Assembly: GCA_009103225.1 (NCBI GenBank)
Contig: RHPI01000003.1
Span: forward strand, 114,609-173,018
Direction: 5' to 3'
Length of the DNA stretch: 58,410 bases
Source of the DNA: Chlorokybus atmophyticus
Lineage: Eukaryota; Streptophyta; Chlorokybophyceae; Chlorokybales; Chlorokybaceae
Of this stretch, positions 23,901 through 35,750 are shown one piece after another (the first letter of the stretch is position 1; every line of letters starts with the position of its first letter). The notes beneath the pieces were generated by a model. The model was given only the letters and a program-made list of their open reading frames with translations, was not told the DNA's origin and did no database searches. The position numbers were made by a program, and so were the translations under genes.

Positions 23901-25870
23901 TCTGGTCGTCCTGCTTTGTGCTGCCATCACTGTTGACACTACCTCTGCGAGGGAGGCCAGCACCATCTGCGCCTGCATTGTCATCACCGCCGCTGGAGCT
24001 TGCTTGAGGGCTCTGGGCACCATCCCCAAGGGCATTGTCACGAGGGCTCTCAGGACGCTCAGAAGGAGCAGCAAATTGCTCAGAAATGGCGTTTGCGCCT
24101 TCAGGCCAGGCTTCACGCACGCGCTCCAAAGCATCATTCTCTTGTGGTGCAGAGTCACTCTGGTACTCTTTTCCCGCAGGGCGAACGCGTTGGTGATAAT
24201 TCCGATGCGACCTCCGACTGGGGATGCTATGATCATAGGACGGAGAGTTGTAATACTGCTGAGTTTGCGGGGAAACCTGCAGACAAGTTCACAGGTGAGT
24301 ATTGAGATGGAGAACAAAAGGGTCACGAACAACAGGTACAAGCCGCACACAGGCACCTGCTGCAGTGGTGCTTGATGGCGAGTGTTGTGTCTCAGCGCCA
24401 AGTCCTGTCCGCGATATTGAGCACTCGACCCCTCGAACCCAACGGCAGACATACGTGCCACCTCATAAGGGTACAGGCGAGGATCAACATCCATCGTTGC
24501 TGTCATGAGCTGTGAGGAATGCGCAGCAGTGGGCTCGACAGTGACTCCTGTAGCCGCCAAGCTGTTGGGATCTGTAGCACAACCTGCACTCGACGGCCTC
24601 TGCCCAGACTGGTCAAGGGAACCTGCAGCCCTGGCACTGTCCATCATTGCCCCAGGGTGGCGGGTAAGTCCTGGTTGTGCTCCGCCGGAAAGGCGTTGGA
24701 TGCCTTGCATCCACATGCTCTGCTGTTGCCACCACCAGGACCACTGATCGGAGGAGGCTGGGGGAGCTCCATTGCGAAGATGTTGACCTTGTTGGGACTG
24801 CTGCCGAGACAAAAGGTGCTGCGACAGCGGCTGCTGCGGCTGCATCTGTTGTTGCTGTGACTGGGCAACCGGGTACATCTGCCGCGGTGCACTCGGTGGC
24901 GCACCCCACTCACGCTCCGCAGGATTCATGGGCTGAACCTGGGTAGACCGAGCTGCAGCGGGGTTTTGGATACCATACCCATATGGCGCTACAGGTGGAG
25001 CACCAGCACCCGGCATAGCGCGTGAAGTTGCCGGCATGTAACCACCCCAAGCTCCATACGAAGGGTATGCATAAGGATGATACCCATACATGGGATCAAA
25101 CTGCGCAGGCAGGTAGATGTTACTTGCTGCACAGCACCCTGGGACACCTACGCTGCTATCCCTCAACTTACCGCAGCAGTAGCAGGAGGAAGGCCTGGCC
25201 ACATAGAGCCTTGGGGAGGCATCACGGCTCCCATGGGAGGAGACTGCACCGCTGCTATTTGCACTGCAGGCTGCTGTGCACCAGCAGGCTGTTCTGCAGA
25301 CCTTTTCGACGTACTGCCGCCGGTAGGTGCTACCAGCGGGCTGTCAAAGAGGGCCATCTTGTTGCGAGGAGGTGGCCTCGGTCCCTGCACCACAGGCAGA
25401 GCACGCGTTCAAACAAAGCTGGTGCTCGTGCACAGGGTCGCAAGGCACAAGAGAGGGGCTCGCCGAAACTCGTCAGAACGAAAAAACACAAACTTCTATC
25501 ATTGCGGAGGCAAAGCGAAGCACTGTTGCCAGATATTGCACGCTCAGCAGACCTATTGCTAGAGTACAAGTGCTCGGCTGAGCGTCGCCGAGACAAATGT
25601 GGCGACATACACTACGCTGAACACGCTAAAGACGACGAACTGGACACGAAGCTCAGCCTTGAGCGAGGTGTTGTGTGCAAAGCACAGCGCTCTGCCCAGG
25701 CAAGGTACCACAACGTACATCTCCGACTAGTTCAGCTCAAGCAACGGCAGCAGAATCAAAGAGAGATGCTGTACCTTGTCCGAGCCATCCAACACGCTCG
25801 CGTGCAGGCGTGGGAATAGCGGTGCTACCTCCGCGCCCGACCCCGCCCCGCCATGCTCCCGTTGTGCCAT
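20964..25870 (-). CDS. ELF3: EARLY FLOWERING 3 (ELF3) homolog, very long low-complexity form
   Basis: Nine exons: 25870-25775, 25384-25172, 25100-24357, 24276-23514, 23439-23129, 23029-21887, 21796-21724, 21637-21356 and 21277-20964, in phase throughout (1312 aa). Joining exons 1 and 2 gives APLFPRLHASVLDGSDK + GPRPPPRNKMALFD. This matches the plant ELF3 N-terminal block (MFPRLHVND..GPRAPPRNKMALYEQ). A second ELF3-like block at ~690-715 reads HSFVEQLKELHEAI..MQQQIALSL (compare QVFELHRLIKVQ). The remainder is Gln/Pro/Tyr-rich, with a Gly/Ser/Asn/Asp tract (~480-650) and an RS-like SKRHRSSSSS segment; land-plant ELF3 is about 700 aa. ELF3 scaffolds the evening complex (ELF3-ELF4-LUX) of the clock and senses temperature through its prion-like region. 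Whether ELF4 and LUX partners exist here is unknown. Overlapping alternative frames of 200-480 codons are products of the repetitive composition. Confidence 0.85.
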
Positions 25871-26330
25871 GGCAACCAGACCACAAACCCTTGCTCTACA
25901 GCTATACACACACTGCACTTCTGGGTGAAGCACAGCACCAACCTATCCAGGCGACCTCGCGTCCAAGGCCACGCACGCCCCCATTCCCTTCCGCCACTCC
26001 CTCAGCACCTAAGCACCTCACACGCCGTTGCCACCGAGACCGTATCCAGCACCGCCGCCCACAACGCCGCTATCGCCGCCGCCTAGCTTGCTTTCTCAGC
26101 AGCTATGGTAGGTGCGGAAGATATGGTCCGGACTACCACAGAATCGAATCGCAGCAGCGGGGCAGCAAATCAACCGCTGCCCCTCTGCGGCTACCCGGGG
26201 CTTTCAGCCACGCGCGACGCTCGATGCACCGAATGCGACGCCTCACTTAGGGCAGCTGTTGGTTTTTGGTGTATGTTCCCACCCACTTTCCGCTGCCCCT
26301 TTTTTGCTCCCCCCCCTTTTTTCGTGTTTG
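25871..26330. promoter_or_regulatory. 5' flank / probable 5' UTR and promoter of the ELF3-like gene
   Basis: It is GC-rich compared with the DNA further out, with GCCGCC runs around 26040-26090 and no TATA box. Plus-strand frames cross it (25675-26250) but show no family motif and collide with exon 1 of ELF3, so I treat it as regulatory or UTR. Confidence 0.4.
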
Positions 26331-27550
26331 TCACGGCCCGTAGATTCAGACAGCAGCACCTTTTTCCCTACCTCCCACAAGCGGTTCCGCGCCAGGGCCG
26401 GAGGTTGGACTCATTAAATTCAAACCTAACCGCAACCGAAACTAACTCGCAATCGGGTCATTGGCACTATCAAAGCTGTGTTTGCATTGCTCTTGTGACG
26501 TTCGCGTTACGCCTGAGTCAGGCGGCCTGACTGAGTCAACTGATAACAGCACTGGCACCAAGGCGTTACAAGCGCGGCAAAAGGAAATATCTGACCAGAC
26601 GACCGGGCGCAAGTTGAATGGAGCTGATGCTGCCAGCGCCCGCATGATGATGGGGTTAACCGTGATTTGTTTAACGCGAGCGAATCTGGCTGTGGTGACC
26701 AAGCAGCGGTCTGTACGATCGCGTATCTTCCTTGTGTGTACATTTCGCCAAGGGTTCACTTAGCGCGGAGTCGAGGTTAAGGGCCGGGCCGCGGAGCTGA
26801 CCCTGTCTAGTTAGGCTTGAGTCAAGCCGCTTGACTGGACTGGCACAAGTGTTAAGCTCGCGCGTAACCGCTGCCGCAAAGCCACGCAGATATTTCAGCT
26901 TTTCGGTTGCCATTGTCAGAGGCCCCGCGGCCAGCGACACTTTTCCTGACGCGCTGGTATTACGCTTTTAGCTGGCTAGCAGGACCGATTCAGGCTGCAG
27001 CAACAGACCCAATCATGTTGGTATCTTTTCCTGATGGCCGGCAGTTTATTATTGTAACTGTCACGCGGATGAGATTGGCAGAACGTTGCAATCGCTGCCG
27101 TTTGGCCGGTATTTGGCAAGCCAGTTGGGCTCGTAACCGACTGGCACCCAGCCAATTATTATCACACGACACGCGCAAAAGTTTGCGCCAAAAAGCCGCA
27201 TGCCGCCGGGTGCGGCACGAGGCCATGCTCGATGTCAGCACTTTCCGCTTCTTCGGCGTGCTGGCTTCAGAAGCCAAAAGCGGTCTCTGGATTTTGCCAC
27301 AGTTGACGCCAAGCCGTACCCAATCAGGCTGCTCAAATAGTGGTGAATGTCGTTGCGTTTTGAAAACGCACTTTTGATTGCAAAAAGGACATGGCGTACG
27401 GATGGCGGTCCCCGACATAGACAAAAGGGAGTGACTCATACTAAACGACAACGCCAACCCCCCCTTCCCTTTCAACAGGATCATCGTTGCAAAAGCGTGA
27501 GTGGACCGGGACGCTTTATTGACCTGGGGGCCTTTATTTGCTACCGGTAA
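26331..27550. other. Segment of unusual, bacterial-looking composition; no gene assigned
   Basis: Base and word usage change here: many CGCG, GCCAG and TTTGCC words, and balanced GC without the CA/GT and CAG microsatellites of the neighbours. Both strands have medium open frames: + 26461-26763, + 26907-27377, - 26671-26940 and - 26990-27484 (164 codons, with CPFCNQKC). None shows a domain I know or splice structure. Short inverted motifs occur (CCTGAGTCAGG..CCTGACTGAGTC at ~26510, GAGTCAAGCCGCTTGACT at ~26818). Options are a decayed transposon, horizontally acquired DNA or contamination. Confidence 0.4.
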
Positions 27551-28807
27551 GCAGTTTAGCTCTACATTACAAAGCTAGATTATGTATTTGCCATCCAGTG
27601 ATTCTGATGCATGAGCGCACACAACACTCTAACTAGCAAGCCAGCAAAGCAAACAAAGAGCGGGCAAGCAGCTGAATTATTAAAGCAGGCTAAGTGCAAT
27701 GTCTTGGGCGAGGGCGTGGGGATGTAGCTAGCCACTACAAAGCTCTTATCAATGCAATAGAGTAACAACGTAATCAGCCAAACTGATATCGCAGAATACA
27801 GCTATGTAAAGTGCATTACGGTATCCATGCAAAATTTATTGTGCATCCAATGTGTTACAGCATGTAGGTTTATTACGTATAGATTAAAAGTTGAGTATTA
27901 TTATTAGGCTTTTAATATTATATAAACACTTCAATATATTATTTAAATGTATTATTGAATGACGATGGCTAGAATTTCTTTTGCTCCGAATTAAAACTTG
28001 TGCAGGATATGTACTTACAAATGGTACTTAAATTTGTTTATACGCATAAACGCAATAATTACACATCATAAAAAGGATGTGTTACCTGAGCTGCGATTCG
28101 CATTGCATGTGTGCAGCATATGTTGCAATTTATGAATCATGCTTGCAGACTCAACTCAGAGCATGTATACAAGCAGCCACATGTGGCATGCTTGCAACAT
28201 GTCTGGTTATATGTTATACGTGTCTTAAGTTATGGTACATGTAAAAGACGTGTAGCTCATCTTGACATTGACTTTTGCTACCATGGCGTAATTGTCACGT
28301 CGAAAAGACTGGCTTATGTCACTCTCAGGTCCTTACTTATATGGTAAGTAAGAAGGACCAAGTGAGTATGGGGCGTGCAGGCATGGGGTGTGTAGCTCCT
28401 GGCATATGTGCTCATGAAGTCTGTGCTTATGTACTTAGTGCATAAAAACATATCAGCTATACATGACACTGTCTACCAGTAAGTACAGGACTGGTGATTG
28501 TCAAGCGCATAAGCGCATAAGGTCATAAGGACAAGAGTGCTGCCTGTGTTAACGTCCGAGGTTGGACAAAATCAGCATGTGCTGACAGGTCAGCGCATAG
28601 GTGGCGAGGTCTTGTTGGCCTCAGACATCCTATGTGCCAGGTCGGAGAGAAGCAAGTAGTTTAAAGGCGGGACTACCACCTTTTTATGGTGATCAGTTGC
28701 TGGCCTTGCAGAGCTACTTGTGTGTGGGGTGCCTGGCTGAAGCTGTTAAAGGATGCTCTCCCCATCCACTCCTTGTGGGGGTGTTGCTTGTTGCAAGGAG
28801 TGCGGTA
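27551..28807. other. AT-rich spacer
   Basis: No gene is visible. The 27880-28080 stretch is strongly AT-rich. A 12-bp bulged inverted repeat (GGTCCTTACTTA / TAAGTAAGAAGGACC) sits at 28328-28359. Confidence 0.5.
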
Positions 28808-31800
28808 ACGTTGCGAAATGTTTCCCCTGCCGGCTAATTAAATATTGACAACGGCCGTGCACCTGATACCCATTTGGACTGTCATGGCTCAGTCCACCTG
28901 TAATCTCGATACAGACATCAGTATAACGGTCGTTACCATCAATTGGCGGCCGTCTGCATAAAGGGACTGACCCTAATTGATGGGTTGTAAGGTACCCATC
29001 AGTTAAGCAAAGGGACTTGACCTAACTAACCAATACCCAACAATTGGGCACATGCGACTTTACGTCGTCGAAGGTATTTAACTGTTAGATACATGTATAG
29101 TACCTTATAGTACCAAACATTACTTTTGATAATGTTAGGTACTAACAGGTACCGTGCATACTGTGAGAGAGAGACGACATGTCACAAGTAAAATTGCCAT
29201 CAAAACGATGAACATATATTGATGACACATTACATGCTGTTGCTATAGTATACAGTGAACTACTGCTACTACTACTACTACTACTACTACTTTTACTACT
29301 CCACTACCCTCCACTACCCTTACACTAAGTCATCAACTAAGTCGCCGCTCTAACACCTCCTCCTGACCTGCTCAGCAAGCAGAGCGGTTTGGCTGTTACG
29401 CAACACAACGGCATCATACATACACACACTCACACAAAAACAAATTCACCTGCTATGCCATTGCCGCCGCCGCCGCCCCCTGGCCTGGCCTGGCCTGGTC
29501 GGCAAGAAGGGCAGTGTGACGCTACGCTATTGCGCTTAACATAACGGCATTCATACATGTATACAAATACAAACAGTCTCACCTACTGTGCCATGGTCGC
29601 CGCCGCCGCCGTTGCCGCCACCGCCACCGCCACCGCCACTGCCATCGCCGCCGCCAGTCCAGCTTGCTTAAAGCCGTTGTGGGTTTTAAGCGCTGCTGCT
29701 GCTGGGCAGCAGCAGCGCTTCAATGGCGCTATCGTACCATCAAATGGTACGAGTGTGCCATGGTACCTGTATCCTCATGGACCTATGATACCATCGCAAT
29801 GGTACCATAGGTCCATTAAGTGTTCCACTTAACTGTTCCGGACTGCTATGTCACTGTCCCACCTCGCCGCCATCGCTTGTCCCCAAGTTAAGACTAAGCG
29901 GAAACTTGCTTACCAATGAAAGGCATGTCGCCGCCGCGGGCTATATACGGTCGCTGGCCGGCCGCCGGTGAAAGGGGACTGACGGGTATCAGTAGTCGCC
30001 ATTAGGGGCTCGAGAGGGCACTTAATTGCTATTATAACTGTGTGATTGGCGGTCGGCCGTTATCACAATTTGCTTGAAGGTCATTACTGGCAAATAATAG
30101 TCCAGTGCTAAATACGACAGGCGGCTGGCCATTACGAATTGTCCATGATATGCATTGGTGGTCCACTCAGTCCCTTGATAGCCAAGTCGTTAGGGTCCGT
30201 TAGGGTCAAGCAGGGTCAGTCGCTTAGTCCCTAATCAGTCATGCCGAAAGCTTTACGACTAAGTTGATTTGCTTGTGCAGAAGTTTGTGACGCTCTCAGC
30301 AGGTAAGTTAAGAGGTGTATGTGACAGCAGTGCTTAACGCAACGTGCTACAATGCTTGCAAATGTTAACGCGAAAGTCACAGCCACACTATGTCACTCAG
30401 GCATGTTAAAAGTAATTGGTAAAAGCCGATCGAAGGTGCTTGCGATAGCATGGTATCAAAACAATAATGCATTTATGATAATCTCTTGCAAGATTCATTA
30501 TAGCAGTCAAGTATACGTTGCACATTTTACACACGGTGATTGACCACGGACTGAGGGACTGACGAGTGCCTGACCCTACCTGACCGTACATAACTTTGAC
30601 AACTTGGGCCATAAAGGGTCTGACTGGACTGCCGGTGTATATTGTGGATAACAATTAACGGCCAATGGCCTATCGTACAGTATAATGGACTGCTGCCTGT
30701 CATAACCTGCTTGTAATATATGTCGACGGCCGACCGCCGGTCGTACAGCACCCGCATCGGCGACCTACCGGTGATAGCAATACAGTTACCTCAATCCCCC
30801 AATTTTGACGAATGATACGGAATATTCACATAGTTAATACGACCGGCCGCTGATCGTATAGCATTTTGCGACGGTGATGTATCAAAAATGGCAAGCAAGT
30901 GACTTATCAGTCCCAACTTAGGGACGAGCTGGCGGTGAGTTGGGACAAGTACTGATATATAATACGATGGAAGCTTCGTCTCAAGACAATAGTACGATCG
31001 TACCATTGATATGGTACAGCAGTTCCATTATAATAGTAATAGTACCATTGTATTGGTATTTTGACACCATTACGATGGTACAAAAGTACCATAATGTAAT
31101 GGTACGATGGTGTCATAAGGGAAGCCGTTGAGTTTTCAAACTCAACGGCCCCCTTGTGAATCCAAACGCTAAGCCGCAACACAACGCTCAGCTGTGCAAG
31201 TTGACTTACGCAATTGAGCGTTGTGCTGCTGCGGCGGCGGCGGCGGCGGCAGGTATGTGCTTGTGTGCTTGTGCATGTCTTGTTGTGTAGTGCGCAGCAG
31301 CGCAGCCTGACCGCCCTTCCACCCTTCGTGTTGCAGGGCGGCTACCAGGCCAGGCGCGGCGGCGGCGGCGGCCGCCAGCAGGTGCGCTATTGTTGTTTGT
31401 GGTGGTGGTGGTGGTGGTGGTGGTGGTGGTGTGTATATAATGTGTTGCGCCGCCCTAGCTGACCGCCCTTCTTTCCTCAGGACGGCTAGGCTAGGAGGGC
31501 GGAAGCAGCAGGCAAGCGGCAGCGCAGGACTTAGCGGCGACAGACTGTAGTGTAGTAGGTAAAACTACTACCGTAGTAGTGTAGTAGTATACCGTAGTAT
31601 GTTAGTAGTGGGGCTTGTACTGCGTAGGTGACATGTGTATGACTGTGATGTATTCAAGTTGTGTTATATGATTGCCATCTTGCACGGTCGATGTCACATA
31701 AACGCGGTACCTACTCATCACTGACGGTACTCTAAGGTACCGTTAGTTATAACTGGGTACCTGGCAGTTAAGGACAGTTACCACAAAGTTGCCGGTACAT

Positions 31801-32083
31801 AACTGATAAGTACCGGTCAGATACCTGTTAGTTAGGCTAAGTCACCTTTGCTTGATTGATAGGTATCTTACAGGTACAGGTTAATTTGAGCAAGTCTCTT
31901 TTGCTTGACTGATAAGTGCCTGACAGGTCACTCCCTTCGTGTAAACGGCCGGGGACGACCGTTATACTTAGGTCTCTGTATCGAGATTACAATGGACTAA
32001 GCCTCGACAGTCCAAATGAGTATCCTCAGGTGCACGGCCGCTACCAGTATTTAATCGGCCGGCAGGGGAAACATTTTGCGACG
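28808..32083. mobile_element. Foldback-type non-autonomous element with ~1.5-kb imperfect inverted arms
   Basis: The left end reads TTGCGAAATGTTTCCCCTGC. The right end, reverse-complemented, reads GTCGCAAAATGTTTCCCCTG. Inward similarity of roughly 80% continues through GGCCGTGCACCTGA, ATTTGGACTGTC, TAATCTCGATACAGA and AGTATAACGGTCGT. Marker blocks are mirrored: CTA-triplet runs at ~29265 and TAG runs at ~31590; CCGCCG tracts at ~29465 and ~29600 against GGCGGC tracts at ~31228 and ~31352; GGTACGATGG palindromes at ~29740 and ~31010-31110. No transposase or reverse transcriptase frame is present. Flanks GTAAC and GTAAT are similar but not identical, so the target duplication is unproven. Confidence 0.75.
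31390..31430 (+). repeat. TGG trinucleotide microsatellite
   Basis: About twelve GTG/TGG triplets in a row lie in the right arm of the foldback element, beside GGC-triplet runs. An open frame across it encodes poly-Trp and is not a gene. Confidence 0.9.
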
Positions 32084-33613
32084 TAATGTAAGTTGCCAAC
32101 TTGAATACGTTATCTTGTTGCTGCTCACGCTTATCTATACTATAGACCGAAATAAGACATTTATTGACTCCGCAATTTCATGTATTCAATGAATTGTGCA
32201 ACAATCACATTTCGTTAGCGCTCCCGGAGGCGCTCCTCGACGGGCCGTCATTTCCAGCTTATTACCAATGAAATACGGTACCATCCGGCAAGATTGAGAC
32301 CCATTGCGCATGTGAACACAAACTCACATCTGAGGCTATTGTAACTAAAGATTACTATATATAGAATTGCAGCTCACCGTAATGGTAACGACCATCCACA
32401 ACGGTGTTTACGTTACATGTTAATGTTAACGGTGTTAACCATCCACAACACGTAATAAGTGTATCACGTGTTGTGGATGGATACCACCAAGTGCCTCTGC
32501 TAGTAGCTGACTTAGAATGGTACAAAAAATGTTAAAAATGTTGGATATTGTATTATCAATCGTGATGTGGTACATCTCGTCTCGCAATATGCAGCGCAAG
32601 CATTATGAGTCGCGGTCCTCTCCCCGCTCAGCGCGCACCGCAACAAACATCAATGTGTCAATAAACAGCTTGGCGCGATGCAAGGTTCAAGCGATACCAC
32701 TTGCAAGCGATATAAACACGCTACCGCTCTTGTTCACTTCTTGAATTTTCAAGATATGCTTTCCAAAGGCTCATTTGTCACTCCCTAAAAGGGAGTTGCA
32801 TGCGTTTGATGTTTTACAACACCACTTAAATAGCAATGCTCTCCTCTGCGCTGCTATGCAGCTAGCCAATTGGACGTGCTGCACGTGCTATGCTGTCTGT
32901 ATAGCAAGCTAACTCATAGTACCTCAAATTAAACAGCAACAAGTAGGCACGTGCAAACCTCAATAGCCGATACAAGACTCTGGAGATTGAGCAGAGTCGT
33001 TGCCCTTGTTGGCTAAGCCTCACGTCAGGTCTCACGTCTCACACCACATAATGTGGCGCTGCGTAGCAGGTGAGGCGCTGTGCCTTAAAGGCTGCCTTGC
33101 AAGTCACGCACGTCTTGCTAAGGGTCTTAGCACACTGCTATGTTTTGCTCGTCTATTGCTGAACACCGACTTGTCACTTGTTCCCTCCTATCTCACCAAA
33201 CCCTAGATTGGTAAGCGCTCATTATACCTTGCCCCAACCACCGCTGCCATTGTTATTCGTGCTAACATATGTTGCGAGTGGAAGCTTGCTGTGCAAATCT
33301 TGCTACTCCTGTCCTTATCACCAAACGGCGGCCCTTTCATCAATGCTTTTATGGTCGATGATGCCATCATCAACTATACAAGCACAGTAATTGCTGGCAA
33401 TGCCTTGACTTTGTTTGCTGCTTGGTGAAGAGCCATGTTTAACATTGAAGCTCACGGCAAACACAGACACGGTGATTTGTGCTCCGCCATCGATGGCACC
33501 ACAGATTCTTTCACACCCCATGAACATTCTGCATATAAGATTGGGCGCATGTTGCCAATGGCGGCCCATGTGGAATGATACCCATGGCTAACAGGGCTGA
33601 CCATTATCGCAGC
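32084..33613. other. Intergenic spacer with a strong hairpin
   Basis: No gene can be supported. The inverted repeat CCATCCACAACACGT (32439-32453) / ACGTGTTGTGGATGG (32466-32480) is perfect over 15 bp with a 12-base loop. A partial direct copy of ACCATCCACAAC lies at ~32391. The remainder has short, unspliced, low-complexity frames only. Confidence 0.5.
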
Positions 33614-34294
33614 TGTAACGGGATGGTACATTTACCACAAATCGACCATAAAAGGACCAAGTCTTTTGTGGTCGCATGGGCTGTGACATTGGTATCGGAG
33701 ATTGAGACCCGGGTTCGATTCTTGCCTTGCCCACGAATTCCGCGGTCGTTGTTTCTCGATCCAATAACATCGTAAATGGTTACTTCATAAGTGCCATCAT
33801 CAATGAGTCGCGACTTGCCTAATGGCATTCGCGCCGACGTTCAGTCGGCGCGGCAGGACGCGACCTGCCTGTCGCGATGCGACCTGTGGAGCCGGCAGCG
33901 GTGCGCTATGCGCGCGTTGACCGGTATGGGCCTAAATTGGCCGGTCCTGGACTGTGGGGCCGGTGACCGACCCTAACAAACCCCTGGGATAATTCCCCAG
34001 CTGAGCGGGCAGCTACCGAGGACGTCAGCGTTCTTAAGTGGGGGGATTGTAACGGGAAGGTACATTAAATTACCATGTCATTAGGCAAGTCGCGACCCAT
34101 CAATGATGGCACTTATAAAGTGCCCATTTACGATGTTATTGGATCGAGAAACAACGACCGCGGAATTTGTGTGCAAGGCAGGAATCCAACCCGGGTCTCA
34201 AGCTCCGATACCAATGTCACAGCCCACTCGACCACAAAAGACTTGGTGCTTTTATGGTCGATTTATGGTAACTTAATGTACCTTCCCGTTACAG
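33614..34294. mobile_element. Nested inverted-repeat (MITE-like) element with tRNA B-box-like motif
   Basis: Arms of about 215 bp (33614-33827 and 34076-34294) are inverted copies, about 88-90% identical by eye. Both ends start TGTAACGGGAWGGTACATT. The right arm is itself bounded by inverted copies of GTAACGGGAAGGTACATTAA at ~34049 and ~34273, so a second unit is nested in or has duplicated within the first. Each arm carries GAGACCCGGGTTSGATTC, which resembles a tRNA T-arm/B box. The ~220-bp centre is GC-rich and non-coding. No transposase is present. Confidence 0.75.
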
Positions 34295-35750
34295 CAGCAT
34301 TGCATGCTCCCCATGTTCGAAGTAGATCATGACAAGTTCAATATGGCTTGATCAAGTGAACTCTGCAACGCTGATTTGTGCTGAATGTGTAACGGGAGCA
34401 ATAATAATAGGGGTATTATTGCTACCTAAATAACACATTTTGTATGAATAAGTATTTAAATATGCTTATTTATACCTCTTTTCTACGGTTCCTCGCTTAT
34501 TAAAGGCTATGATGCTTTATCATAGCTTAGATAAGTCCCAATGGGTGTAGAACCGCTTATTCAAGCCTATTTAGTGTCACATTTGATATAATGTGATCAC
34601 TATCTCGTTAGGTACCTTACGATAGGTATCTTTGGATAGGTACCTTATCGATAGGTACCTTATTTGCTGTGATTGGCTCACGCTAGATTTCCTAACTACC
34701 CTATCTGTAGGGTCGATGTCTAGTTGTGAGTTAATTATCGAGAGGTATATAGTTGATATACTCTTGATATAAAAGGTCACATCAATCTGATGTAGGGACT
34801 TTCAGTTCTCTGCTCAGTGGCGGCCACGCCGTTGAAAGGCTTGTCATAGGCGGTGTGGGTGTTGGGGTAGAGGATTGAAGGGGCATCACCGGCGACGGTG
34901 GTGCTGTTACAGAGTGGGCTTAAAGAGCTTATAAAGCATTAAGCATCACACAACCTCTTATGGTAGCGCGTTTTGCTACTATGGCCTGGTCGGCTAAGCC
35001 CCGCGTAACAAACTCTCAGCTTACGCGATCGGCGCGCAATGCAAAACGCCACACACAACTCGATACGCCACATTGCCCACTGCTCACATGTAGTCATGAA
35101 TGTCGCAACTCTCACTCATACTACTGTGCTATACCCTATGCTAGTTTTGATCAATGGATGAGGCAAACATTTGTCGTGCTCATTAACCAAGAACATCATC
35201 AACACTCCTACGCCTGTACACCTATGCACATGCTCCATTGTACTTGCCTATGCTAGCAAATACTGACTTGCTAACTGCCAATCTTAACATTTTAGAACTT
35301 TCAGTGTGACATGGTCAGAGAGAATATTAATTGCACGCAGAGTGGGCCACCAGTTATGGCAGCATGTCCTTGATAAAAGCCACTAGGCAAATTGTGGTCA
35401 GTTCCCACCTTGTTGCCAACAAGCTGCGTTCATAACAGGTGGACACTACACGATGTAGCACAGTTTTACCGAGCACGGTGTTTAGTGCTCTTGGTTAGCA
35501 TTGTTGTCCCGACTCCAGAGGTGGCTTTCTCTTTACAAGCTTTGACGTATAAAACATATTATGCCGTACATCATCATCAGAGTCATGTAACGTACATGGC
35601 ACAGTGCTATACATACATAACACAATGTGCATCTGCACACATGGTGTCAACCAACAACTCACATCGCAACAAAATGCATCATATTATGGCAAAGCCACCT
35701 TTCGCTGTATGCAAGTTGCACTATCAGCTAGGTAGAGCACTCCTTCCCGG
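34295..35750. other. Intergenic spacer
   Basis: The left part (34388-34800) is AT-rich with short hairpins (AATAATAATAGGGGTATTATT, AGGCTATGATGCTTTATCATAGC) and a tandem GATAGGTACCTT motif at ~34625-34662. TGTAACGGGAG at ~34387 resembles the terminus of the adjacent inverted-repeat element. No gene is recognised; 35270-35750 is the 3' flank of the SR-protein gene. Confidence 0.5.

Noticed and set aside
23760-25202. 480-codon minus-strand open frame
   Set aside because: It reads through real ELF3 exon 3, then the intron and the wrong frame of exon 4. The spliced model keeps correct phase at all junctions.
25480-25560. Zinc-knuckle-like YHCGGKAKHCCQI reading, suggesting a retroelement gag
   Set aside because: The frame closes immediately, lies in ELF3 intron 1 and has no protease or reverse transcriptase motifs nearby.
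25022-25819. 265-codon plus-strand open frame with a coiled-coil-like end
   Set aside because: It is antisense to ELF3 exons 1-3 and their introns, which are supported by conserved motifs. It starts at a non-ATG codon and reads as Arg/His/Leu noise in its first half.
31214-31462. Frame with poly-Arg and poly-Trp
   Set aside because: Product of GGC and TGG microsatellites in the foldback element.
28808-32083. CRISPR-like or centromeric repeat array
   Set aside because: Repeats are inverted arms with scattered microsatellites, not regularly spaced identical units.
33680-33735. Possible functional tRNA at the CCCGGGTTCGATTC motif
   Set aside because: No acceptor or D stem can be built around it, and an inverted copy shows it is part of a repeat.
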